This document shows, piece after piece, positions 1-7,830 of a DNA stretch of 64,000 nt. This DNA comes from an uncultured Bacilli bacterium (GTDB lineage: Bacteria > Bacillota_I > Bacilli_A > RF39 > UBA660): the NCBI GenBank assembly GCA_934130165.1, contig CAKOXO010000003.1, positions 62,001 through 126,000 on the forward strand. Reading direction: 5' to 3'. Position 1 is the stretch's first letter. Every line of letters begins with the position of its first letter. Position numbers and translations under genes: made by a program. The notes under the pieces were generated by a model. The model saw only the letters and a program-made list of their open reading frames with translations, was not told where the DNA came from and did no database searches.

Positions 1-749
1 ATACTTTTGTCAAAACCTAAACTTCTAGCATTGAAAGCTGGTACTACCTCTAACTCTGAACTATAAAAATCAATTTCTGATATATCATATTTTTCATTTA
101 AAATTTGTAGTACATTTTCTTTTACTGAATCACTATCATTACTTGGAATGCTACCAATTAATAAATTTAGACTTTCACCTTCAATTGCTTCACCTATTTT
201 TTTCTCATATTGCTTTTGCGCTAAATGTGGCAAAATATCTGTTATTGTAAAGATTGGATCATCCTCATCCTCACCAATATTTATTTCTATTTTATCACCA
301 CTAGGCTTTACAACTACTCCATGAATTGCTAAAGGAATTGTAGTCCATTGATATTTTTTTATTCCACCATAATAATGAGTTTTAAATAAGGCTAACTTGG
401 CATCCTCATAAACTGGGTTTGGTTTTAAATCAAGTCTTGGTGAATCAATATGAGCCCCTATTATATTTAGACCTTTTTCTATATTATTTTTCCCTATAAT
501 TGCTGCAAAAACACTTTTCCCCCTATTATTGAAATAAACCTTATCACCTACGTTTAGGCTATCTGTATCATTTATATTTGTAAATCCATTTTGTTCTAAT
601 TCTTTAATTATGTTTTTATTTGCTTCTCTTTCTGTCTTTGAACTATTTAAAAATCCAATATAGCTATCAGAAAAAGCTAATACTTCATTTTTTTTATTTT
701 CATCAATATTTTTCCATCCGCATTCTTTTTTATTTAATATATCTTTCAT
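1..749 (-). CDS. M18 family aminopeptidase, 3' part missing (window edge)
   Basis: The reading frame is open from the ATG at 749 to the window edge, about 249 codons. The N-terminal half carries the segment IGAHIDSPRLDLKP, which matches the first zinc-ligand block (AHxDSP) of M18 aspartyl aminopeptidases. It is followed by the family-typical YGGIKKYQW stretch. M18 enzymes are cytosolic dodecameric metallopeptidases that release N-terminal, often acidic, residues from peptides. Start support: an AGGAGGATATTT ribosome site lies directly upstream of the ATG. The C-terminal metal ligands lie outside the window and cannot be checked. Family assignment is firm; substrate is inferred. Confidence 0.85.
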   Translation of the reverse strand, partial: MKDILNKKECGWKNIDENKKNEVLAFSDSYIGFLNSSKTEREANKNIIKELEQNGFTNINDTDSLNVGDKVYFNNRGKSVFAAIIGKNNIEKGLNIIGAHIDSPRLDLKPNPVYEDAKLALFKTHYYGGIKKYQWTTIPLAIHGVVVKPSGDKIEINIGEDEDDPIFTITDILPHLAQKQYEKKIGEAIEGESLNLLIGSIPSNDSDSVKENVLQILNEKYDISEIDFYSSELEVVPAFNARSLGFDKS

Positions 750-833
750 AAATATCCTCCTAATATATATATTACCATAATTATTAAAAATTATGAATAT
801 AAGTATTAAAAAGACACCTTATTTGGTGTCAAT

Positions 834-1664
834 TTATCCTACCTCAAGATCTCCGCTTACAGTTTCTATTTTTAATTCTAAATAAGCGTGTCTATTATTA
901 TCTTTAATGCTTGAATCTCCTGATACTGTTTTATAATCAATATATATACTATTAGTTTCTAATATTTTAACATCTCCACTTATAGTTTCTACTAAACCGT
1001 TTTCATCTAAATTAGCAGATTCTATTTCTATATCTCCACTTACTGATTTTATATTTATATTATTACATTTTTTAATATCAACGTCTCCACTCGTAGTTGA
1101 TATATTCATATTACTTATTTTCTTAATTTCTATATCACCACTTGTAGTTTTAATATTACCATCTAAAACTTCTGCTACTTCTATATCTCCACTAGTTGTA
1201 TTAATACTTAATTTTCCATCTAAATTTGCATCTATTTTTATATCACCACTTGTAGTTTTAATATTAGTTTTTTTATTATAACCTTTTGGAACAGATATCA
1301 CTACCTTTTCCTGTCCGTAACATATTCCTATACAAAATGATTTATTTATATCTTTAACAATACTTAAATTACCATCATTTAATTTTATATCATACTTTTC
1401 ATTTTTTCTGCCATAAGTTTTAATCTCTATCTTATCAGTTTTTCCCTCTTCAATAAAAACATCGGTTGATTGGACATTTAGTGATATATTACTAACTGAG
1501 GTTGTATCATATTTATTTTCAGCTAATAAATTATCATTATCCGTATTAACAAAAGGTATAGGTTTATTATATATATACATAAACATTATTGTTATTAATA
1601 ATATGGTTATTAACAACAGTCCTGCAACTAAAACAATTACACTATTTTTCTTCATCAAACTCAC
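834..1664 (-). CDS. Membrane-anchored DUF4097-type beta-helix protein
   Basis: This 276-residue protein has one N-terminal membrane segment (about residues 7-30). A long series of repeated strands built on T(T/V)SGD follows, for example KTTSGDIKI and STTSGDVDI, at roughly 17-20 residue spacing. This is the signature of DUF4097/LiaG-like putative adhesin domains, which form a beta-solenoid outside the membrane. Its start overlaps the 3' end of the upstream HTH gene by 23 bases, so the two are co-transcribed and probably translationally coupled. Proteins of this family commonly sit next to envelope-stress or PspC-like regulators. The exact role is unknown. Confidence 0.7.
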   Translation of the reverse strand: MSLMKKNSVIVLVAGLLLITILLITIMFMYIYNKPIPFVNTDNDNLLAENKYDTTSVSNISLNVQSTDVFIEEGKTDKIEIKTYGRKNEKYDIKLNDGNLSIVKDINKSFCIGICYGQEKVVISVPKGYNKKTNIKTTSGDIKIDANLDGKLSINTTSGDIEVAEVLDGNIKTTSGDIEIKKISNMNISTTSGDVDIKKCNNINIKSVSGDIEIESANLDENGLVETISGDVKILETNSIYIDYKTVSGDSSIKDNNRHAYLELKIETVSGDLEVG

Positions 1665-2262
1665 CTCTTTTCATATCAAGTAATAAATGAATAATTTTTA
1701 AAACAAGTGCATAAACAATCCAAATAATCCAAGTTATTTCCCATGCCATTGTAGAAAAGCTAATTATCAAATATATAATTAAAAACAATATAGAAATTAT
1801 ACTATCTATAGATTTATACTTATTTTTCTTTTTTTTATCATAAGACTTTGAATGTGACGAAAAGTAATAGACTATAATCGTAGTAGCAATTGCACAAATA
1901 AGTAGGAATATCCCCGCTATAACTTCATCACTTATAAATCTAATTGAAGATGCAATAATAGTCCAAATTATTGATAAAAAGTATAAGAAGACACTAGTAC
2001 TTAAAGCAATAGCCTTTCCTTTTTTATTAGAGTTGTCTGTTCGTTCTTCTAAATAATTTTCTTTATTCTTACCAAGAATTAATTCATCAGGAGTTATTTC
2101 ATATAAATCACAAATAGGTATAATTTTATCAAAATCAGGTTTAGACTCACTAATTTCCCATTTACTAATAGTTTGTCTAGTAACATTTAATATATCAGCC
2201 GCCTCTTCTTGTGATAAGCCTTTCTTTTTTCTTAATTCTAATAGTTTCTTTCCTATGTTCAT
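1642..2262 (-). CDS. XRE-family HTH regulator with C-terminal membrane segments
   Basis: Residues 1-60 form a classical Cro/C1-type helix-turn-helix (LRKKKGLSQEEAADILNVTR, then QTISKWE). After a charged linker the protein has about four hydrophobic segments (roughly residues 82-105, 112-133, 155-170 and 172-195) and a lysine/glutamate-rich tail. A soluble HTH joined to a small membrane domain is common in Firmicutes as the regulator of adjacent envelope genes. Here the overlapping downstream gene is a DUF4097 protein, so the pair probably forms an envelope-sensing operon. It is the first gene of that operon, and a weak GAGGTGAAT site precedes it. Confidence 0.8.
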   Translation of the reverse strand: MNIGKKLLELRKKKGLSQEEAADILNVTRQTISKWEISESKPDFDKIIPICDLYEITPDELILGKNKENYLEERTDNSNKKGKAIALSTSVFLYFLSIIWTIIASSIRFISDEVIAGIFLLICAIATTIIVYYFSSHSKSYDKKKKNKYKSIDSIISILFLIIYLIISFSTMAWEITWIIWIVYALVLKIIHLLLDMKRGEFDEEK

Positions 2263-2375
2263 AAATTCACCTCACAAACATTATACTATTTATTACAGTT
2301 GCGTTCTACCAAATTAAAGTGGAACTTTGTCAATTGAAGTTAACATCTTTACTAGTTACTCATATTTTATATTCA

Positions 2376-2404
2376 AAAAAAATAAAAAGCAACATTTTTG
2401 TTAC
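2376..2404 (-). terminator. Rho-independent terminator after the 2408-3379 gene
   Basis: On the minus strand the arms GTAACA and TGTTGC enclose an AAAA loop and are followed by a T-rich tract (TTTTTATTTTTTTT). It sits a few bases past the stop of the upstream gene. Confidence 0.75.
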
Positions 2405-2407
2405 CTT

Positions 2408-3379
2408 TTATTTCTTGATTTTTTGCTTTGCTAAATCAATAGTATGTGACTTTTTATAAGCATTTATAATATCGTCGTATGTTTCAGTGGTATATACTTT
2501 TATACCCATTATTTTTTTTGAGAATTGAGAATCTTTATCAAATGGTTTCATATCACTATCATAACAAAGAATCTCATTATCATCTAAATAGTATGAACCA
2601 CTTTTATCACCACCATTAGTGATTCTTATAATTTCATTTGCAATATCATTTGCCAATAAATACCCAAATTTATCATATTCAACGCTAGAGTGAGGATTTC
2701 TTTCAGCAAGTCTACCAGTAGTCATTATTTGTTTTTTCATTTGCTTATATTGATCATTACTAACAGTGCAAACATAAAATGGAGAATTTCTATAATATTT
2801 AATAAAATCATATATTGGCATAGATATAATTTTATCATTAGCTTCATTCATTGTAATAATACTCTGTTCTTTACGTATAGAATTAATTTTCATATCTTGT
2901 GTATCAATATCTATTAGTTCTTCAATTTTTTTATATTTTTTTTCTCTTTTCTTGTAAATTTTCTTTACTCCATCAATTCTATTTTTATAAGTACCATCAC
3001 TAGTATGTGGTATTCCTAATTCCATTTTCTCTAATACTTCCATATTTTTCATATTAGCATTTTCTAATGCTTTATCAAAATCATCATATATATTATCAAC
3101 AGTTGTTAAGTTGCTATTTTGGAGATCTTCATTATATGACGGAAAAACTCTGTTCCACTCTTCATACATACCGCTTTTGATATATGGAAAAACTACATCA
3201 TATCTTTTCTCAGACTTACCAGTTGCAAAATAATTAATAGTTTCATTTATAACATAACATTTAGAAACTATATTATAAACAATTTCATATTTTCTTTCTA
3301 AATCATTGAGACCATGACACCAACCAACCTGCTCATAAATAGGCATTACTGCGTATTTTATTGGATAGTTATACTTCAT
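2408..3379 (-). CDS. Hypothetical protein, single-gene unit
   Basis: A soluble protein of about 323 residues with no signal peptide or membrane segment and no motif I recognise. A lysine-rich, coiled-coil-prone stretch lies around residues 140-170. The best start is the ATG at 3379, because AAAGGAGTGATTAGT precedes it. An in-frame ATG eight codons upstream (3403) lacks such a site. The gene stands alone, with its own terminator and no operon partner. Composition resembles its neighbours. It may be an accessory gene, since the flanking genes to 4557 are also orphans. Confidence 0.6.
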   Translation of the reverse strand: MKYNYPIKYAVMPIYEQVGWCHGLNDLERKYEIVYNIVSKCYVINETINYFATGKSEKRYDVVFPYIKSGMYEEWNRVFPSYNEDLQNSNLTTVDNIYDDFDKALENANMKNMEVLEKMELGIPHTSDGTYKNRIDGVKKIYKKREKKYKKIEELIDIDTQDMKINSIRKEQSIITMNEANDKIISMPIYDFIKYYRNSPFYVCTVSNDQYKQMKKQIMTTGRLAERNPHSSVEYDKFGYLLANDIANEIIRITNGGDKSGSYYLDDNEILCYDSDMKPFDKDSQFSKKIMGIKVYTTETYDDIINAYKKSHTIDLAKQKIKK

Positions 3380-3550
3380 ACTAATCACTCCTTTTGATGA
3401 CATTAATAACGATTTATCATATATTATTAATATTTTTTTCTTAATTTTCTCCCTGTTTTTTCATTAAAAATTCTTCTCTCTTGGTATGATATTATAACAT
3501 TTTCTTATTTTTGTGTCCATAACTTTCTATATTATTAAGAATTTACAATA

Positions 3551-4120
3551 TTACATATTTATTTTCTGTTTTATTTCATCCAATAATTGTTTAAATATTG
3601 TTTGTCTATCTGTAGATATATCAATGCATTTTATATTATACTTTTTACAATCTTTTATAATTTTCTTTTCTACATTTTTATAAAACTTAAAATGATTTAA
3701 TAATTGTTCATCTGATCTTCTAGTAGTCCATTCTTCTTTTGAATCAAATTTTCTACAATTTTCTAAAATTTGGTGAACAGATAACTTTTCAGCAACAAAA
3801 TAATAAACAATCATCTCCTTCAAGTCAAAATATTTAAACAAGTCTTCAGGCAAGATAGAATCACCATTTATAATAAAGCCTAACTCTTTTCCATTTTTAC
3901 TGATATTTTTTTCAATTAGTAAATTTAAAAATTCAGGTAACTTATTTTCTTTTAAATTATCGTGAATAAAACCAATTGGAATATTAGGGATAGTTTTTTG
4001 TAATGCAGAAATAATTGTATCAACCTCTATAATTTGATAATTGTTAAATTCTTTTTGAATCATTTTAGAAAAAGTAGTTTTCCCTGTTCTACATATTCCA
4101 AGTATCATTATGTTTTTCAT
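3551..4120 (-). CDS. Small P-loop kinase-like NTPase
   Basis: The 189-residue protein begins with ILGICRTGKTTFSK, a Walker A P-loop (GxxRTGKT) directly at the N-terminus after a beta strand, as in adenylate/shikimate-kinase-like or AAA_33 small-molecule kinases. Residues around 75-90 (LGFIINGDSILPEDL) could carry the second acidic motif, and an arginine-rich lid-like segment (WTTRRSDEQLLNHF) follows around residue 132. It probably phosphorylates a small molecule or RNA end. The substrate cannot be inferred from sequence. AAAAGGAG precedes the start. The next gene upstream (4189-4557) has the same direction at a 68-base gap. Confidence 0.6.
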   Translation of the reverse strand: MKNIMILGICRTGKTTFSKMIQKEFNNYQIIEVDTIISALQKTIPNIPIGFIHDNLKENKLPEFLNLLIEKNISKNGKELGFIINGDSILPEDLFKYFDLKEMIVYYFVAEKLSVHQILENCRKFDSKEEWTTRRSDEQLLNHFKFYKNVEKKIIKDCKKYNIKCIDISTDRQTIFKQLLDEIKQKINM

Positions 4121-4188
4121 AATTATTCTCCTTTTCTAGCACATCTTCGTAATATTTCATTTCTAAACACGTATACATTCTATCATTT

Positions 4189-4557
4189 TTACAGTAAACC
4201 TTTTTTATAAAGTTCTTCTTTTACTAAATCATTATCATTACTGTTTCCTAAAATATCATTTTTAAATTCAATAAAATATAAATCTTCAATATGATAATAA
4301 GTTAATTTATCATATCTTCCGTCAAAACCACAACAGTTTGATATTATTTTCTCAGAATCATATATTTTTATAATATTTTCTATATTTTTAATTAAATCTT
4401 CAAATATTATTTCGGCAAAACAAATATCTCCGTTTTTCTTATATTTAACAATTTTATACTTTCTATATATATCATTAAAAGTTTTAACTTCCAAATATTT
4501 AGAATCATATGCAAATTTTGATATAACCCTATAATTGTATTCTTCTTTAAATAACAT
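4189..4557 (-). CDS. Hypothetical protein
   Basis: A 122-residue soluble protein, mixed alpha/beta in character, with aromatic-rich strands and a CCGFDGRYD segment near residue 92. No known domain is recognised. Its start overlaps the end of a 50-codon ORF (4547-4699) by 11 bases, and AGGAGAGAAAAGT precedes the ATG. It lies between a tRNA cluster and the P-loop gene in a region of orphan genes. Confidence 0.5.
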   Translation of the reverse strand: MLFKEEYNYRVISKFAYDSKYLEVKTFNDIYRKYKIVKYKKNGDICFAEIIFEDLIKNIENIIKIYDSEKIISNCCGFDGRYDKLTYYHIEDLYFIEFKNDILGNSNDNDLVKEELYKKGLL

Positions 4558-4699
4558 ACTTTTCTCTCCTATTTAATAACAAAATTACATAAGCAATATT
4601 AGTTTCTTTAATATTTCTAATATTACCATTTTTATATGTAGATTTAGTATAAGCAAACTTACATATCATATCAACTTTCTTTTTCAACTCCTCACTCAT
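4547..4699 (-). CDS. Small ORF, truncated paralog of the 25711-25986 protein
   Basis: A 50-codon ORF starting at the ATG at 4699 and ending 11 bases inside the next gene. The segment around NGNIRNIK, preceded by LKKKVDMICKF and followed by NIAYV, aligns with LKRKIEFICDF, NGNIRNID and NLSYV of the protein at 25711-25986. The second cysteine of the CxxC pair is lost here and the homology stops after about 43 residues. I read it as a decayed duplicate. A GAGTGAGGAG stretch lies at its start, so translation is possible but unproven. Confidence 0.45.
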   Translation of the reverse strand: MSEELKKKVDMICKFAYTKSTYKNGNIRNIKETNIAYVILLLNRREKYVI

Positions 4700-4760
4700 G
4701 TTTAATTATTTAGCTTCTATTATTAATATATAATTTTTCTTACTTTCTTTCTTAAATAAC

Positions 4761-4783
4761 AAAAAAGCTAACATTTCTGTTAG
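4761..4783 (-). terminator. Terminator after the tRNA-Ala/tRNA-Thr unit
   Basis: On the minus strand CTAACA-GAAA-TGTTAG is followed by CTTTTTTG, a canonical intrinsic terminator about 48 bases beyond the tRNA-Thr CCA end. Confidence 0.75.
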
Positions 4784-4795
4784 TAATTTATTACT

Positions 4796-4815
4796 CCCAA
4801 AACTTTAAAAGTTCG
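4796..4815. repeat. 20-base sequence shared downstream of tRNA-Thr and tRNA-Cys
   Basis: The 20 bases here match 26061-26080 at 17 of 20 positions, with the core AAAAGTTCG identical. Both copies sit 15-16 bases beyond the CCA end of a tRNA gene, and both are followed by related small ORFs (4547-4699 and 25711-25986). They could be a shared 3' tRNA trailer or an old element border. Confidence 0.45.
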
Positions 4816-4830
4816 AGTTTCCTATCAATC

Positions 4831-4904
4831 TGGTGCCGATTACGAGAATTGAACTTGTCTCTGATCCTTACCAAGGATCTGTTTTACCACTAAACTAAAT
4901 CGGC
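4831..4904 (-). tRNA. tRNA-Thr (anticodon GGT)
   Basis: The minus strand folds as a full cloverleaf. The acceptor GCCGATT pairs with AATCGGC, the discriminator is A, and CCA is encoded. The anticodon stem GATCC/GGATC holds the loop TTGGTAA, giving anticodon GGT. The T arm is degenerate but pairable (AAGTTCAATTC). Confidence 0.95.
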
Positions 4905-4910
4905 ATATAA

Positions 4911-4936
4911 AATAAAAACGTTGACCAGTCAACGTT
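4911..4936 (-). terminator. Hairpin with T-tract between tRNA-Ala and tRNA-Thr
   Basis: A 9-bp perfect inverted repeat (AACGTTGAC / GTCAACGTT, 2-base centre) is followed on the minus strand by TTTTATTTTAT, directly before tRNA-Thr. It looks like an intrinsic terminator or attenuator for the upstream tRNA-Ala. Only 12 bases separate it from the Thr gene, so it might instead be a processing signal. Confidence 0.5.
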
Positions 4937-4946
4937 AAATTCAAAA

Positions 4947-5022
4947 TGGTGGAGCATAGCGGGATCGAACCGCTGACCTTCACGGTGCAAACGTGACGCT
5001 CTCCCAGCTGAGCTAATGCCCC
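4947..5022 (-). tRNA. tRNA-Ala (anticodon TGC)
   Basis: The minus strand gives GGGGCAT at the acceptor, the D arm GCTCAGCTGGGAGAGC, the anticodon stem TCACG/CGTGA with loop TTTGCAC (anticodon TGC), the T arm AGCGGTTCGATCCCGCT, and an encoded ACCA end. All arms pair. Confidence 0.97.
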
Positions 5023-5085
5023 AAATTGCTTTCTTAAGTAAGTCAGCAATAAAATTATAGCATAGCAAAACTTTAAAAGTCAATA

Positions 5086-5760
5086 CTATTTATTAAATTT
5101 TTTAATTAGCATTTCCCTTTCAGTATAATATTTATCCCCTATTTTTATAATATGATACCTATTACGCATAAAATCATCTAATTTTGTTACCTTTTTTCTC
5201 TTTTTAAAATTATATTTATTTAAGTATCTCTCTAATAAAAACTTATCAATCATATATTTTCTTTTTTTGTATTCTAAATTAACCTTATATATCAAAAAAC
5301 TAACTATAACTAATATATTTATAGATGGTTCCTTAATTAATAAATAGAAAAATAATATAATTATTGTTAAATATGAAATTATTAATGTCATATTTAAACT
5401 TCTTTTAAATGATATATTAAAAGATAAAATTATATTCAATAATTTACCTCCATCTAATGGATATATGGGAAGTAGATTAAAAAGTAAAATGGTATAGTTA
5501 TATACCGTTAATAAGTTACTATAATTATAAAAATAACTTATATTTTTTAAAATAATATAAAAAATAAATTGAAATAATGGTCCCATTATTAAGATTAAAA
5601 ACTCTTTATATAAATCTTCATTTAATGAAAGATTAAATTTTGATATTCCACCAAATGGGTATATATATATTTTATCCACTTCTACTTTAAAGATTATGGC
5701 ACATAAAAAGTGTCCTAACTCGTGAACTACGATTAAAGATATTAATAATATGAAAGGCAT
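5086..5760 (-). CDS. spoIVFB: SpoIVFB-like M50 membrane metalloprotease
   Basis: This is a site-2-type intramembrane protease. HELGHF (the HExxH zinc site) lies in an N-terminal membrane helix, and NLLPIYPLDGGK (the NPDG-like third-ligand motif) lies around residue 95-106. About five membrane segments are present, and FLLERYLNKY near the C-terminus resembles the segment before the CBS part of Bacillus SpoIVFB. In Bacillus, SpoIVFB cleaves pro-sigma-K in the mother cell. The adjacent upstream gene is SpoIVFA-like, as in Bacillus. The ATG at 5760 would omit the usual first membrane helix. The frame is open upstream to a stop at 5845-5847 and encodes a hydrophobic helix, so translation may start at ATT 5842-5844, inside the preceding gene. 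The C-terminus is shorter than in Bacillus. Confidence 0.8.
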   Translation of the reverse strand: MPFILLISLIVVHELGHFLCAIIFKVEVDKIYIYPFGGISKFNLSLNEDLYKEFLILIMGPLFQFIFYIILKNISYFYNYSNLLTVYNYTILLFNLLPIYPLDGGKLLNIILSFNISFKRSLNMTLIISYLTIIILFFYLLIKEPSINILVIVSFLIYKVNLEYKKRKYMIDKFLLERYLNKYNFKKRKKVTKLDDFMRNRYHIIKIGDKYYTEREMLIKKFNK

Positions 5761-5824
5761 AAAGGCACCTATTAAAAGTGCTATTAGAGTAAAGGCTAAA
5801 AATAAGGGACTTATATAAAAATAT

Positions 5825-6415
5825 TTAGATATATTTTTTATAATCTAAAAATGCACCATCTTTTTGAAATACCATATATAATTTTTTACCTTTTACCTCT
5901 CCTATTAAACTACCCTTTTCTATATAATCGTACATTTTTATATTATTTGCCTTTATATTGGAATACCAAACATCAATTCCATCAACTTGTTCTATTATAA
6001 CTGTTGAACCATATCCTTCTTTTTCACCAATAAAAACAACTATGCCGCTTTCTAATGTTGGAACCATATAATTATCACTAACTGTTAAAACTGCACCATC
6101 GTTATAAACGTTTGCCTTACTATATTCTAATTTTTCATTAAATACTGCTTCTTCTTTTGGGGCAACTTTATCTATAGAAAGTATTTTCCCAAAATATTTT
6201 TCATAAATTGCTTTTAGTTTAGTAAACTTAAAACTATCTTCGTAAACATATTTTATTAAATTATTTTTAAACGAATTATTACTTTTAATTAAAATCAAAC
6301 AACTCAAGAATATTATTGTTACTATTAATAATCTATTAATAAAACTCCTTATTCCTTTTTTTAATACTAATTTTTTCTTTACTGTTTTTTTGTTTCTATA
6401 TTCTTCTACATTCAT
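5825..6415 (-). CDS. spoIVFA: SpoIVFA-like membrane protein with degenerate LytM domain
   Basis: A protein of about 196 residues with a basic N-terminus, one membrane segment (about residues 25-45) and a C-terminal LytM/M23-like fold (ESGIVVFIGEKEGYGSTVII, then DVWYSNI, then YDYIEKGSLIGEV). Zinc-ligand histidines are absent, as in Bacillus SpoIVFA, which is a non-catalytic inhibitor and scaffold of SpoIVFB. Its position directly before the M50 gene and after mreD is the Bacillus arrangement. The start is placed at ATG 6415, because AAGGAGACTAAGAAT precedes it. An in-frame ATG at 6451 has no such site. Confidence 0.75.
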   Translation of the reverse strand: MNVEEYRNKKTVKKKLVLKKGIRSFINRLLIVTIIFLSCLILIKSNNSFKNNLIKYVYEDSFKFTKLKAIYEKYFGKILSIDKVAPKEEAVFNEKLEYSKANVYNDGAVLTVSDNYMVPTLESGIVVFIGEKEGYGSTVIIEQVDGIDVWYSNIKANNIKMYDYIEKGSLIGEVKGKKLYMVFQKDGAFLDYKKYI

Positions 6416-6463
6416 ATTCTTAGTCTCCTTACTAAAAAATATGAATTTCAAAAAAAAATATGA

Positions 6464-6979
6464 TTAATTAATCATAATTTTTTTATATTTTTTTGGAACT
6501 AAGTTCAAAATTAAATAAAGCAACTCTGCATATATTAAATTGAATAATAAGCTATGAGATATTTTATATAAAACTGAATTAATACTAATAGGTACTAGAT
6601 TAAATAGTAAGATACATAAAGCTGTTAAAACCTCATATATTACTATTATAATTAAAACGTTCAATAAAATTTTTAAGTAACTTTCTCCAAATTGTTTATA
6701 AAGTAAAGTTGTTACATAAGCAATTAATAAAAACAATAATCCATTGAAAAATAATAAATTTGTATAAAAGAAATCATAGATAAAACCAACTATGAAACTA
6801 ATCATATAATACTTTTTTTCATTATGGTTATGATAAAATAATTTATAGATTACTACTATACTAACAAGTGTGGTTAGAGGAGTAAAAAGAGATAAATCAC
6901 CTACAGAATATGGTAAAAAATTAGTTAGAACACCATCTAGTATAAATGAAATAATTATAATTAATACACACGAAGCCAT
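6464..6979 (-). CDS. mreD: MreD rod-shape membrane protein
   Basis: A 171-residue, strongly hydrophobic protein with about five membrane helices, the size and character of MreD. It overlaps mreC by one base and follows it directly, the conserved mreC-mreD order. MreD belongs to the elongasome that couples MreB filaments to peptidoglycan synthesis. Sequence conservation in MreD is low, so the assignment rests mainly on topology and context. Confidence 0.75.
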   Translation of the reverse strand: MASCVLIIIISFILDGVLTNFLPYSVGDLSLFTPLTTLVSIVVIYKLFYHNHNEKKYYMISFIVGFIYDFFYTNLLFFNGLLFLLIAYVTTLLYKQFGESYLKILLNVLIIIVIYEVLTALCILLFNLVPISINSVLYKISHSLLFNLIYAELLYLILNLVPKKYKKIMIN

Positions 6980-7773
6980 TATACTTTCTCCTTAAGTACA
7001 GTTAAATAATGAATACTATCAAAATCCTGACCTGTTTCTAAATAAACTGTTCTACTAAGATTGTATTTATCTGGTTTTATCTTTTTTACACTACCTATAT
7101 ATATACCTCTTGGTTCTCTTCCACCTAATCCACTTGTTAAAACTTTATCATTTTCATTAATATCATAAGTTTTATCTACACCATTAATCATCAATAAACC
7201 TGTTTTTTTATCATATCCATTTAAAATTGCATAAGTATCTCCTGATTCAGTAGAAATAGATACTGATACCTTATAATTAATATCATTTGAAGTAATAAGT
7301 TTTACTTCACTAGAATTATTACTGACTCTATTTATTTTTCCTACTAAACCATTTTTAGTTACTACTGCCATATCCTTTTCTATTCCATTTTTCTTTCCTT
7401 TATCAATTGTAACAGTATTAAACCAATAACTTTTATTTCTAGATAAAACAGTGGCGGTAACTGTATCATATTCAGTTAGTGTCTTTTTTAATTCTAATGC
7501 ATCTTTTAATTCCTGGATTTCATTTTCTAGTGATGCATTAACATTTTTTTGAATAACATAACTTTTAGATAAATCTTGATCTTTTGATTTATTTAGTGTT
7601 GTGAATGGATACATTATTACTTTATTAAAAACCATCGAAACATCTTTTACAACATCCTCAACGACTGTATAGTCTCTATTTAGTGTAAATGATAAAAATA
7701 AAAGAATAAAAATAACTACACAACTAATAAAAACAATTATAAATTTATGTTTATTTTTCTTTCTTTTATACAT
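6979..7773 (-). CDS. mreC: MreC rod-shape determining protein
   Basis: A single N-terminal membrane anchor (about residues 12-32) is followed by a coiled coil (about 60-90) and the paired beta domains of MreC. Conserved stretches include VLSRNKSYWFNTVTIDKG, KNGLVGKI and VLTSGLGGREPRGIYIG. MreC is the extracytoplasmic scaffold of the elongation machinery. ATG 7773 is preferred over the upstream GTG at 7782, because GAGGTG lies six bases before it. mreB, which usually precedes mreC, is not in this cluster; radC lies directly upstream. Confidence 0.9.
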   Translation of the reverse strand: MYKRKKNKHKFIIVFISCVVIFILLFLSFTLNRDYTVVEDVVKDVSMVFNKVIMYPFTTLNKSKDQDLSKSYVIQKNVNASLENEIQELKDALELKKTLTEYDTVTATVLSRNKSYWFNTVTIDKGKKNGIEKDMAVVTKNGLVGKINRVSNNSSEVKLITSNDINYKVSVSISTESGDTYAILNGYDKKTGLLMINGVDKTYDINENDKVLTSGLGGREPRGIYIGSVKKIKPDKYNLSRTVYLETGQDFDSIHYLTVLKEKV

Positions 7774-7830
7774 TCTTTTCACCTCAACATTCTTAGTTAT
7801 TATACTAAATATTTAAAATAGTTACAATAA

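Noticed and set aside
834..1664. The SGD repeats as a DNA tandem-repeat element
   Set aside because: The repeats are a property of the DUF4097 fold; the DNA copies are diverged and show no transposon features.
4840..5083. Two short minus-strand ORFs over the tRNA pair
   Set aside because: They translate tRNA-Thr and tRNA-Ala sequence; the RNA folds fully explain the region.
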